A DNA stretch of 44,412 bases, from contig CAXSCR010000040.1 in NCBI GenBank assembly GCA_964235605.1, positions 1-44,412 on the forward strand. The letters run 5' to 3'. Shown here one piece after another: positions 1-7,585 of this stretch (position 1 is its first letter; each line of letters begins with the position of its first letter). A program made the translations under genes and the position numbers. The stretch comes from DATCRE01 sp964235605. Lineage in GTDB: Bacteria; Bacteroidota; Bacteroidia; Cytophagales; Cyclobacteriaceae. A model generated the notes under the pieces. That model was not told where the DNA came from. It ran no database searches and saw nothing but the letters and a program-made list of their open reading frames with translations.

Positions 1-53
1 TCCTAAAGAGTAGAGGTCAGCAATCTGAAAAAAATTTAATCGCTGAATCGCTG

Positions 54-114
54 TTAACGATTAACTATTAACTATTAACTATTAACTATTAACTATTAAC
101 TATTAACTATTAAC
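54..114. repeat. Heptanucleotide tandem repeat (TTAACTA)n
   Basis: Seven perfect TTAACTA units run from 61 to 109, followed by a partial TTAAC (110-114) and preceded by a variant unit TTAACGA (54-60). The array runs into the 3' end of the ferrochelatase gene, so the last three codons (Val-Asn-Ser) and the stop codon of that gene are made of repeat sequence. It is the cleanest member of a period-7 repeat family seen in several other intergenic gaps of this window. Confidence 0.97.
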
Positions 115-1119
115 AACCAGGTCCTTCAAACAACTAATCCACACCGGGTGATCGTTTAGGCTTTCTACGAGCTGTACTTTCTCTCCGCCGTGTTCTTTGA
201 AGATGTGTTGGTATTCGTCGCCAATTTCAATGATCGTTTCGAGGCAGTCGGCTGTAAAGGCCGGAGAGAAAACCAGGATTTTCTTCATGCCTTTTTTTGC
301 ACAGTCTTCAACCACTTTGTCAGAAAATGGTTCAAGCCATTTTTTATCTAAACGCGATTGAAAACAAACGGTGTATTTCTCCTTAGGAATATTCAGGCGT
401 TCAGCCAGAAGTCTTGTGGTGGCAAAACATGTGGCTTTATAGCAGTATTTATTTTCTTCTGTAACCTCGTCTTCACAGTTATGATCTTCACAAAGTCCGT
501 CGTTATAAACCTTGTCTACTTGGCGTTGAGGCAATCCGTGATAAGAGAATAGAACATGATCGTATTCATTTACATTGTATTTCTTACCTCTTGCTACACA
601 GGCATCAATAAACAACGGGTGATCATAATACTGGCTCACAAACTTAAGTTCTGGTATAACCCACCACGTACGCAGCACGCGCATTACTTCCTCAAGTGCT
701 GAGCCAGTTGATGCTGATGCATAGTGAGGGAACATTGTCAATACAATTATCTTCTGATAATTCTGCTTGCGCATAGCCGCCATTACATTTGGTATGGATG
801 GATTTTTATATCGCATAGCAAGGTGTACCTCATAATCTTCCCCCAAAGACGCTTGAAGTAATTCCTTCGCACGATTGCTATAGATAAGCAATGGCGAACC
901 TTTATCAGTCCACAGCTTCTGATAAATCTTAGCCGACTTCGGCGCACGAAAAGGAACAATGATGAGATTAACTAACATCTTCCTCAACAACCAAGGAATA
1001 TCAATGACCCTTGGGTCGTTCAAGAATTGTGAAAGGTAAGAACTCACATCCCCTACAGAAGGACTATCAGGAGTTCCCAAATTGATTAATAAAACACCGG
1101 TTTTATTTTTCATTGTCAT
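103..1119 (-). CDS. hemH: Ferrochelatase
   Basis: Inserts ferrous iron into protoporphyrin IX (or coproporphyrin III in the coproporphyrin-dependent branch), the last metallation step of haem synthesis. The 338-aa product has the family N-terminus GVLLINLGTPDSP, the metal-binding His in FSYHGLPQRQ, and the Glu-rich motif CLETIIEIGDEY near the C-terminus that carries the second catalytic residue. Length fits bacterial ferrochelatases. Two in-frame ATGs lie 6 nt apart (1119 and 1113); the second (MKNKTGVLL) is equally plausible. The C-terminal VNS and stop fall inside the heptamer repeat. No other haem gene is adjacent, so it looks monocistronic. Confidence 0.95.
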   Translation of the reverse strand: MTMKNKTGVLLINLGTPDSPSVGDVSSYLSQFLNDPRVIDIPWLLRKMLVNLIIVPFRAPKSAKIYQKLWTDKGSPLLIYSNRAKELLQASLGEDYEVHLAMRYKNPSIPNVMAAMRKQNYQKIIVLTMFPHYASASTGSALEEVMRVLRTWWVIPELKFVSQYYDHPLFIDACVARGKKYNVNEYDHVLFSYHGLPQRQVDKVYNDGLCEDHNCEDEVTEENKYCYKATCFATTRLLAERLNIPKEKYTVCFQSRLDKKWLEPFSDKVVEDCAKKGMKKILVFSPAFTADCLETIIEIGDEYQHIFKEHGGEKVQLVESLNDHPVWISCLKDLVVNS

Positions 1120-1174
1120 ACTAATTGATTTCGCGAAGTTAGTTGATAAACACGGAGCGGGGAAGGAAGTTTAA

Positions 1175-1239
1175 TTAATTGTCAATTACCAATGCGAGAA
1201 GTTAATTGTCAATTACCAATGTGCAAATGTGCAAATTGG
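1175..1239. repeat. 20-bp direct repeat plus GTGCAAAT tandem units
   Basis: A 20-bp sequence beginning TTAATTGTCAATTACC is present perfectly at 1175-1194 and 1202-1221 and is followed by two GTGCAAAT-type units (1221-1239). Read on the minus strand the blocks fall into near-heptamers (TTGGTAA, TTGACAA, TTAAC), matching the period-7 family found elsewhere in the window. Similar words recur at 1494-1526. No coding potential seen. Confidence 0.85.
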
Positions 1240-1289
1240 ATGGGTGCTCATTTTCTCTAAGTAAGGCACCAATTGCAGTATTAATTAGC

Positions 1290-1450
1290 CTTTCAACCGT
1301 TTAATTAAGGTTGAAAGGGTTATCATTTGAAAGGGGAACATTGCTTCCGTTGAAGCAATGTTCCCCTTTCAATACCCGTGACGCGCACCTACACTTTTGA
1401 TAATGGTTCGATTTTACATCTGCGCGTACGCATATAACGCGATCGAAGGA
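1290..1450. repeat. Structured intergenic element, copy A
   Basis: First of two tandem, direct copies. It contains hairpin 1 (CTTTCAACC 1290-1298 with GGTTGAAAG 1309-1317), hairpin 2 (a perfect 21-bp stem, 1327-1347 with 1352-1372, loop CGTT) and a tail beginning ACGCGCACCTACACTTTT at 1381. ACGCGCA (1381-1387) can also pair with TGCGCGT (1421-1427), and just beyond the copy ATATAACG (1432-1439) can pair with CGTTATAT (1470-1477). The tail matches copy B at 52 of 70 ungapped positions by my count. The gap 1120-1792 holds this element, its twin and short repeats, and no gene. Confidence 0.85.
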
Positions 1451-1493
1451 TGGATCAATTACTGAGAGACGTTATATCACGTCGAAATACTCA

Positions 1494-1526
1494 GTTGTCA
1501 ATTAGTCAATGTGCTATGTGCAAATT
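1494..1526. repeat. Short TTGAC/TTTGCACA-type repeat words
   Basis: On the minus strand this stretch reads TTTGCACA, TAGCACA, TTGACTAA, TTGACAAC, the same words found at 1175-1239 and between atpA and atpG. It lies between the two copies of the structured element. Degenerate, so confidence is moderate. Confidence 0.55.
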
Positions 1527-1547
1527 CACTGGTGATTTGCATTAGGA

Positions 1548-1573
1548 GATGAATTCTAAAGATGAATTCTAAA
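1548..1573. repeat. Perfect 13-bp tandem duplication
   Basis: GATGAATTCTAAA occurs twice back to back (1548-1560, 1561-1573). It lies in the gap between the two structured element copies and looks like a recent local duplication. Confidence 0.9.
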
Positions 1574-1600
1574 ATAATTCACGTTTATAATATGAGATTT

Positions 1601-1755
1601 CTTTCAACCGTTTAGGTTGAAAGTGCTACATCATGCAAGAAGCGCATTGCTTCCGTTGAAGCAATGCTCTCCTTGCATCACTCTAACGCGCACCTACACT
1701 TTTAATAATAGCTCACTCTTCCATCTGGGCGTCTGCACTAAACATTATCGAAAGC
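1601..1755. repeat. Structured intergenic element, copy B
   Basis: Second copy of the element. Hairpin 1 is the same 9-bp stem (1601-1609 with 1615-1623) with a shorter loop. Hairpin 2 keeps the apex GCATTGCTTC-CGTT-GAAGCAATGC (1644-1667). Its lower stem has a different sequence from copy A (ATGCAAG 1633-1639 pairing CTTGCAT 1672-1678, with a small internal loop). The conserved tail starts at 1686. Keeping pairing while changing sequence points to selection on, or replication of, a folded structure. It ends about 40 nt before the stop codon of the next gene. Confidence 0.85.
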
Positions 1756-1792
1756 GTCGTCGTGAATGAAAAACCATCAACATGCTTACCAC

Positions 1793-2962
1793 CTATCTAA
1801 GTATCGGCGATCTCTTAAACGGTTTCGTCTCATCAAACAACTTTCTATAAGTCGCATGCCTTTTACAAATAGTCCCTCCTACCTGTTGAACCACATTTAT
1901 CATCTTCGGATTGAAATCACCAATCCAATTAATTTCATACTCATCATAACGCTTGTATTTCTTTTGAAGCACCTCACGCGCGGCAAGTATCATTGCACCA
2001 TCAACACCCATGGCCTGATGCTCAGGCACTACTCCAAACAAAATACCAAAGGCCTTGCGATTTGTTTTACGCATCATATGCCATAAAGCAATAAGCTTTC
2101 CTATCACATTCATTTTCCCATTAACGTACTTAAACAGCTGGTTAATTTCCGGAAGCGACAAAAAGAAACCGATTGGCTCATCATTATAAAATCCAAAATA
2201 CAGAAGCCTAACGTCCATAATAGGCTTCATCTGTTTTACAAGAAGCTTGGCTTGTTGTAAATTCATTTCAGGATTTTCATTTCTATTAGACCAAGCGCTG
2301 TTATAAACTGAGTGAATATACTCAGGAAGTTTTTCCAGCTCATCTTTTCTTATGTGACGAAAGCTGTACCCAGGCTCATTAAAAATAGTCAATGCCTTTC
2401 GTTCCACATTCGGATTGAGCGCCCCCATTACCGTGCGCCAGAATGTAAGCTGATAGAAGTAAACCTGAAACCCGTAGGCTTCGAAAAAATCTTTATAATA
2501 CGGAAAGTTATAAGGACATTGATAATTAGGGTCACGATCAAACCCTTCTATCAATAATCCCCACCAGCGATCTCTTAAACCAAAATTGACAGGGCCATCC
2601 ATAGCTTCCATACCTTTTGATTGAAGCCATTTTTTGGATTGATCAAAAAGCATAAATGCAGCTTGCTTATCTTGTATACATTCAAAAAAACCCATTCCGC
2701 CCGTAGGCTGATCATTGCCTTTGCTAACCGTCTTTTGATTGATGAAAGCAGCAACTCGCCCTATGGTTTTATTATTATTATCCAACAAAATCCAGCGAAT
2801 GCATTCACCATGCCGAAAGGTTTTGTTTTTCTCTTTATCAAATACAGACTCAACGTCTTTATCGAGTGGCCTTATCCAATGCTTTTCATTTTTGTAAAGG
2901 CTAACGGGTAACATTAAAAATTCCCGCGCATGTTGGGGAGTCAGAACTTCCTGAATTTTCAT
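1793..2962 (-). CDS. GNAT-like acetyltransferase fold protein (YghO-like)
   Basis: A 389-aa soluble protein with no signal peptide. The overall pattern matches a family widespread in Bacteroidota and usually annotated as hypothetical or N-acetyltransferase-like. Visible marks are an N-terminal MKIQEVLTPQHAREFLMLP, a conserved DGPVNFGLRDRWWGLLIEGFDRDP stretch (near residues 120-145) and a C-terminal GNAT-like half with LLYFGFYNDEPIGFF and EINWIGDFNPKMINV. Substrate unknown. Its ATG overlaps the stop of the upstream PAS kinase by 4 nt (ATGA), so the two are translationally coupled and probably share a function or stimulus. Family placement is from pattern memory; acetyl-transfer is inference. 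Confidence 0.8.
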   Translation of the reverse strand: MKIQEVLTPQHAREFLMLPVSLYKNEKHWIRPLDKDVESVFDKEKNKTFRHGECIRWILLDNNNKTIGRVAAFINQKTVSKGNDQPTGGMGFFECIQDKQAAFMLFDQSKKWLQSKGMEAMDGPVNFGLRDRWWGLLIEGFDRDPNYQCPYNFPYYKDFFEAYGFQVYFYQLTFWRTVMGALNPNVERKALTIFNEPGYSFRHIRKDELEKLPEYIHSVYNSAWSNRNENPEMNLQQAKLLVKQMKPIMDVRLLYFGFYNDEPIGFFLSLPEINQLFKYVNGKMNVIGKLIALWHMMRKTNRKAFGILFGVVPEHQAMGVDGAMILAAREVLQKKYKRYDEYEINWIGDFNPKMINVVQQVGGTICKRHATYRKLFDETKPFKRSPILR

Positions 2963-4785
2963 CGTTTCTCAAATGCAGGTTTGGGCCTGCTAATTAAACT
3001 ATTTATCTTATTTGGTAAAACAATATTGAACCTAGTGCCTTGTCCGGGTCTACTTGCCACAGAAATTTGGCCGCCTAATTTATCTACCGCATTCTTCACA
3101 ATATACAGGCCTATTCCAGACCCATCTGATTGTTCTGTAGCGCGATAAAACATTTCGAATATCCTTGCCAAGTTAGTCTCATCAATACCAATTCCATTAT
3201 CAGCAAAGACAATATCTGCACGTATATTATCAATATGTATTTTTATCGTTACTTCAGAACCAAAATCGCTCAATACGCGGTACTTAATGGCATTGGATAT
3301 AAGGTTCCGAAATATTTCAGAAACACGCCAAGGATCACTATAAAAATCCAACCCTTCAATTTTAATATTTCTTACTATTTCTTGAGCGCCTTGTAAATAA
3401 CTAAGATCAGTAAAAGTCCGTTCCACAATTTGTCGTAAATCAACTTTGCTAACGCTCACTTCCATTTTTAAATTTTTGGAATGACTCAGTACATCACTTA
3501 TAAAATGATCTAGGTGTTCCACCTTTTCACCAATGATTTCAATATAGTCTAAAGGGTCGTCTGAGTTACCGGGAAGCTTCGCGAGATTAACCAATCCTAG
3601 AATTGATGAAAGAGGCGCCCTTAAATCGTGTGATACTTTATATACAAAATTATCGAGTTCAATGTTTCTGATTTTGAGTTCTTCTTCAACACGCATCCGT
3701 TCTGTTATGTCAACATATACGCCGTAGATACCAATTGTTTGATTGTTCAGCATAACGGGAACACCGTAAATGATTACACTTACTAATCTTCCATTTTTAT
3801 GCTTGCGTACCGTGTCTACGCTAATGGTTTTTATTGACGTTATTAAATTATTTAGATTAATGCCTTCATTGCGAAGTTCATCCGGCACTATAAGATCATT
3901 AAGAATTCTTCCTTTCAATTCCGATAAATCGTATCCAAATGTGTCTTGAAATCCTTTATTGATTTGTTGAACCTTACCAAGCTCGTCAAGCATAACAGTT
4001 GCAATGGGCACGTTTTGAAATAATTGCGTGAGCATCATCTCATTTTTCTCTATGCTTTCGGCCGTGCGTTTCCTCTCAGATATGTCTCTGAAAATAACTT
4101 GAATGCATGGCTCCCCTCGATAAACGAATGGCAATGCCATTACTTCAACATCAATAGACTTTCCATCCATGCGAATGTATTCTTGCTCAATCATTGGGGC
4201 TGGTACACCTGCAGCCACTTCTTGTATGCGCCTAACCATGCTTGTGTGATGCTCAGTAGGTACAAACAGCATCACGTCTGTGCCGATTATCTCTTTTGAT
4301 TTATCTGCGCCTAAAATAATACGGGCATGATCGTTGGCATAAACCAATTTACGCTCACGATAAATTACAATGCCCATGGGTAACTTATCTACCAAGACTT
4401 GGTAACGCTGTTCGGTTTCTATTAACGAACCTCTTCTTTGGGTGATGTCCTGAATAATTCCACGACGTACTACAACGCCATTATCTTTTAATTCATGATT
4501 TGATCTTATTTCAATCCATCTTATTTCACCGTGCACACGCACACGGCCATGCCAATTCCACTCTCCTGCTTTCGCTTCACTTCTAGAAGAGCTTTCTCGT
4601 AAATCACGTATGTCTTCTTCATGAATTATGGAATACATTAGCAATGGATCTTTCATAACAGCTTCAGGGTTGAGACCCAAAATACCTTCGCACGATTTAC
4701 TGATATAATTAAAGGATCGTTCACCACTCGGATGAATGGTGTATTCGTAGATTACTGCCGGAAGATGCTCAAGCAAATCTTGCAT
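2959..4785 (-). CDS. PAS-domain sensor histidine kinase
   Basis: Cytosolic sensor kinase of 608 aa with three PAS/PAC units (about residues 1-120, 125-245 and 250-372; each ends in a D-I-T/S-x-R-like motif such as QDITQRR, RDISERKR, VDITERMR). These are followed by a HisKA dimerisation domain with the H box SHDLRAPLSSILG (phosphorylated His386) and an HATPase_c domain (N box NLISNAIKY, G1 DNGIGI, F box FEMFYR, G2 GSGIGLYIV). No transmembrane segment or receiver domain is visible, so it probably senses an internal cue (redox, ligand or light through PAS) and signals to a partner elsewhere. It is followed by the GNAT-like gene with a 4-nt overlap. Confidence 0.93.
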   Translation of the reverse strand: MQDLLEHLPAVIYEYTIHPSGERSFNYISKSCEGILGLNPEAVMKDPLLMYSIIHEEDIRDLRESSSRSEAKAGEWNWHGRVRVHGEIRWIEIRSNHELKDNGVVVRRGIIQDITQRRGSLIETEQRYQVLVDKLPMGIVIYRERKLVYANDHARIILGADKSKEIIGTDVMLFVPTEHHTSMVRRIQEVAAGVPAPMIEQEYIRMDGKSIDVEVMALPFVYRGEPCIQVIFRDISERKRTAESIEKNEMMLTQLFQNVPIATVMLDELGKVQQINKGFQDTFGYDLSELKGRILNDLIVPDELRNEGINLNNLITSIKTISVDTVRKHKNGRLVSVIIYGVPVMLNNQTIGIYGVYVDITERMRVEEELKIRNIELDNFVYKVSHDLRAPLSSILGLVNLAKLPGNSDDPLDYIEIIGEKVEHLDHFISDVLSHSKNLKMEVSVSKVDLRQIVERTFTDLSYLQGAQEIVRNIKIEGLDFYSDPWRVSEIFRNLISNAIKYRVLSDFGSEVTIKIHIDNIRADIVFADNGIGIDETNLARIFEMFYRATEQSDGSGIGLYIVKNAVDKLGGQISVASRPGQGTRFNIVLPNKINSLISRPKPAFEKR

Positions 4786-5064
4786 GGCGATGTATAGAAT
4801 TAAACGCTTTAAACTCCTTAAGTATACCCACGAGTAACGACAGCTTGACTATGCAAGATAGTTTTTACCCCTAATAATCCAAGGTTCCCAATTAATAATG
4901 CAATCTCAATCTATTTGTTTTCCTTCATTTTATGTGCAGCCATTTTCAATAGAAATAGCACCCCTAGTTCTAAGCGTATTACATGATGCTAGAAAATTTA
5001 TCATAAGAATTTACGATGTTACATCAGTTAGGAATGTGATGGTATAATCAAATAATAGCCATCA

Positions 5065-5700
5065 CTACCCGTGAGCAACATGAGTTTGGTATAAACTAGT
5101 TTCAATAAACCCATGATAATATAATGCTGATTCGATACATACATATCGGTGCTTCATAAACTCATTTTTCCATTGAGGTAATTTATCAGCTGCAATGCCG
5201 CAAACACACCTGAAGAATGCGTACATTAATTTCAGCATGAATCGCTGCCATAGTTTTCCATTGTCAATAAAATCTGTAACAATCCAACAGGCATTTTCCC
5301 GCAAAGCGGAATTAATTTTTGCAAAAACTTGAGGCAAATGTTCTTTTGTGAAAAGGTCAAAATAAAAATTGGTGATAACTAAATCAAAATGATTTACCTG
5401 ATTAATATCCTGCTCTGTACCATGTATGAAATGCACCTCATGGTGCATATGCGTACGCCTCTTCGACATGTTTATCATTTTAGCTGATGCCTCAATGTAC
5501 CAAACTTCACAAGATGGCCTTGACTTCAACACCTCAGCAAGAAACCAACCTGTGCCTCCACCAAGAATCAAAACCTTTGCATGTGTTGGTATTTGTTCTA
5601 TAAAATATTTCTGCGCGTCTACAATAGCATTGCCAAAGACCACTCTTGAAAGACGATCGTAAACAAATGAGATCCTATCAAAACCATGTAACCTTGCCAT
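5065..5700 (-). CDS. Class I SAM-dependent methyltransferase
   Basis: 211 aa with the Rossmann SAM-binding motif I VLILGGGTGWFLAEVL (about residues 43-58), an acidic residue at the end of beta-2 (WYIEAS), and motif IV-like FDLVITNFYFD. The N-terminus FDRISFVYDRLSRVVFG resembles UbiE-like small-molecule methyltransferases. Its start lies 1 nt after the stop of the upstream UbiA-like gene, so the two form a two-gene operon. Pairing with a UbiA-fold membrane protein suggests a lipid-soluble aromatic or isoprenoid substrate, but that is inference. Confidence 0.85.
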   Translation of the reverse strand: MARLHGFDRISFVYDRLSRVVFGNAIVDAQKYFIEQIPTHAKVLILGGGTGWFLAEVLKSRPSCEVWYIEASAKMINMSKRRTHMHHEVHFIHGTEQDINQVNHFDLVITNFYFDLFTKEHLPQVFAKINSALRENACWIVTDFIDNGKLWQRFMLKLMYAFFRCVCGIAADKLPQWKNEFMKHRYVCIESALYYHGFIETSLYQTHVAHG

Positions 5701-5701
5701 A

Positions 5702-6520
5702 TTAAATCAAAAAATAAAACAATGGCAATAAAAATATGGCATCGCCTAATAGCCGATATCTGTCATTGACTTCAAAATACTTTTTATTAATGCGTATGAT
5801 TAATAAAATAGCATTCATAGATGCCATAGTGAAGGTGAATGCCTGAAAGCCTTCAGCTCTAACTTGTGTTACAATTAGGGTTGTATTAACTATAAATAAG
5901 ATTGCCAATACAGTCTGCGTTGCCTTAACGCCAAAGCTTGTGGTAAACGATTGGTGTTTGTCTTGTAGATCTCTTTCATTATCAAATAGCGAAAACAGAA
6001 GTAAGTTGATTAGCGCTATGATACCAAACTGTAGTATTTGAATTTTGTTAATGAATGTCAAAGGTTTATCCATTAAGCATAAAGGAGCAAGCAACACGCC
6101 ACCACAGTAGAGCAGTGCCCCAAATACCTCCTTTACATAATTTACATGGCGTTGAACAAAAAAATATAACACAACAAGTATGGCTAATAAAACACCACCC
6201 ATGAGCACGGGCATTCTGATAAAGAAAATTTGCAATACATCTATTAACATGGCTGCGACTACCACGAAAGATAATCGCTTAAAATAGTGCTGATGAAATC
6301 TATGCCTTTCTGTAGCCGCTGGGCTTTTAACTCTTCTTGCATCAAGTAAATGATCCAAAGTGTAAATAATCCAGACGGTAAGTCCTAGAGCAATTAGCCC
6401 GTAAGGCCTTATATGCACTTTCAAGACATGAGCAAAAAACACAGCACAGATAACTGCTCCTGCAGCTACATCAATGCTGAGAATATTGAGCAGACGGTAG
6501 AAATGAAGCACCCTGTTCAT
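5702..6520 (-). CDS. UbiA-superfamily-like membrane prenyltransferase
   Basis: A 272-aa polytopic inner-membrane protein with about eight hydrophobic helices. Two Asp-containing motifs sit where UbiA enzymes bind Mg-diphosphate: DHLLD (D56, D60) after helix 2, and DNERDLQD (D180, D184, D187) after a later helix. The first motif lacks the usual leading Asn of NDxxDxxxD, so the substrate may be unusual or the activity altered. It forms an operon with the downstream methyltransferase. A terminator hairpin separates it from atpG upstream, so it should have its own promoter, which I could not identify. Confidence 0.7.
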   Translation of the reverse strand: MNRVLHFYRLLNILSIDVAAGAVICAVFFAHVLKVHIRPYGLIALGLTVWIIYTLDHLLDARRVKSPAATERHRFHQHYFKRLSFVVVAAMLIDVLQIFFIRMPVLMGGVLLAILVVLYFFVQRHVNYVKEVFGALLYCGGVLLAPLCLMDKPLTFINKIQILQFGIIALINLLLFSLFDNERDLQDKHQSFTTSFGVKATQTVLAILFIVNTTLIVTQVRAEGFQAFTFTMASMNAILLIIRINKKYFEVNDRYRLLGDAIFLLPLFYFLI

Positions 6521-6524
6521 AATG

Positions 6525-6557
6525 AAAAAGTCTCCGAATCTAACGACACGGAGACTT
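6525..6557 (-). terminator. Terminator of the ATP synthase block
   Basis: AAGTCTCCG (6528-6536) and CGGAGACTT (6549-6557) form a perfect 9-bp stem with a 12-nt loop. On the minus strand the stem is followed by a T run. It sits 20 nt downstream of the atpG stop codon and just before the start of the UbiA-like gene. Confidence 0.85.
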
Positions 6558-6577
6558 CAATTTATCCTTTATTCTGA

Positions 6578-7462
6578 TTATGCTGATTTGAGTGCTTCTG
6601 CACCTGCAACTATTTCAAGAATTTCTTTTGTAATAGCGGCCTGACGAGTTCTGTTGTAACTCAATTTAAGTTCTTTTAATAAATCACCTGCATTCTCCGT
6701 TGCCTTATCCATAGCAGTCATCCGCGCACCATTTTCAGATGCGTTGGAGTCTAACAACGCTTTGAACAACTGAACTTTAATCATCTTCGGAATTAATCCT
6801 GTAACGATATTGTCTTGTGTAGGTTCAAATATGTAATCAACAGCAGGTGCAGCGCTTTGTTCCTTTGTAGGAACAATTGGTAAAACTTGTTCAGTACGTA
6901 AAATTTGTGTTGCTACATTTCTAAATTCATTGTAGACAACTTCAACCTTATCATACTTTCCTTCTTTGAAATCCTTAATAATTAACTCAGCAACCTCTGA
7001 TACGCTTCCAAATGTAAGCCCTTGGAATATGCTGGTATAAGAACTGATACACGTAACTTTACGCTTGCTAAAATACTCAGAAGCCTTTCTTCCGATGGTA
7101 AGAATAGTTACATCTCCTTTATTGTATTGCGTCTGATAATTCTCCAGGATCAGTTTCGCTACTCCCTTAAATACATTACTGTTGAAAGACCCACAAAGTC
7201 CGCGGTCTGAACTAACAGCAACAATTAAGATCTTTTTTTCGGCGCCTACGCGACTGTACCAGTTATCACCATCGCCCTCACTCTGCGCAGCTGACAGATT
7301 CTTAAGGATGTGATTAAGTCTCACAGCAAAAGGACGCATCTGCGTAATTCTTTCTTGCGACTTACGCAGCTTAGCAGCCGCCACCATTTTCATGGCTTTG
7401 GTAATCTGCTGCGTTGAGATTACTGAGGTAATTCTGTTCTTTACTTCTTTTAAATTCGCCAT
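6578..7462 (-). CDS. atpG: F1F0 ATP synthase gamma subunit
   Basis: Central rotor stalk of the F1 sector. The 294-aa protein has the diagnostic N-terminus MANLKEVKNRITSVISTQQITKAMKMVAAAKLRK, written here only as the family signature (start VKNRI, core KAMKMVAAAKL), the Rossmann-like middle with SSDRGLCGSFNSNV, and the C-terminal helix ending AAITKEILEIVAGAEAL. Last gene of the minus-strand ATP synthase block; atpA lies 123 nt upstream. The gap carries GTGCAAAT repeats able to form a stem. A terminator follows immediately. Confidence 0.97.
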   Translation of the reverse strand: MANLKEVKNRITSVISTQQITKAMKMVAAAKLRKSQERITQMRPFAVRLNHILKNLSAAQSEGDGDNWYSRVGAEKKILIVAVSSDRGLCGSFNSNVFKGVAKLILENYQTQYNKGDVTILTIGRKASEYFSKRKVTCISSYTSIFQGLTFGSVSEVAELIIKDFKEGKYDKVEVVYNEFRNVATQILRTEQVLPIVPTKEQSAAPAVDYIFEPTQDNIVTGLIPKMIKVQLFKALLDSNASENGARMTAMDKATENAGDLLKELKLSYNRTRQAAITKEILEIVAGAEALKSA

Positions 7463-7473
7463 AGTTTATTAAT

Positions 7474-7573
7474 GTGCAAATTGGTCAATGTGCAAATGTG
7501 CAAATGCACATTGCTTTTGCTTTTCAATCTTATGTGCCCTTACAAATTATACGATTTGCACATCGGCACATTT
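7474..7573. repeat. GTGCAAAT repeats with inverted partner between atpA and atpG
   Basis: ATGTGCAAAT occurs at 7488-7497 and again, overlapping, at 7496-7505, with a related unit from 7474. The exact inverted form ATTTGCACAT lies at 7554-7563. The atpA-atpG transcript could therefore form a 10-bp stem with a loop of about 50 nt in two registers. The words match those at 1221-1239 and 1494-1526. Confidence 0.8.
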
Positions 7574-7585
7574 TCAACCGACTAA

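Noticed and set aside
61..114. Possible CRISPR array
   Set aside because: Units are 7 nt with no spacers; it is a simple tandem repeat.
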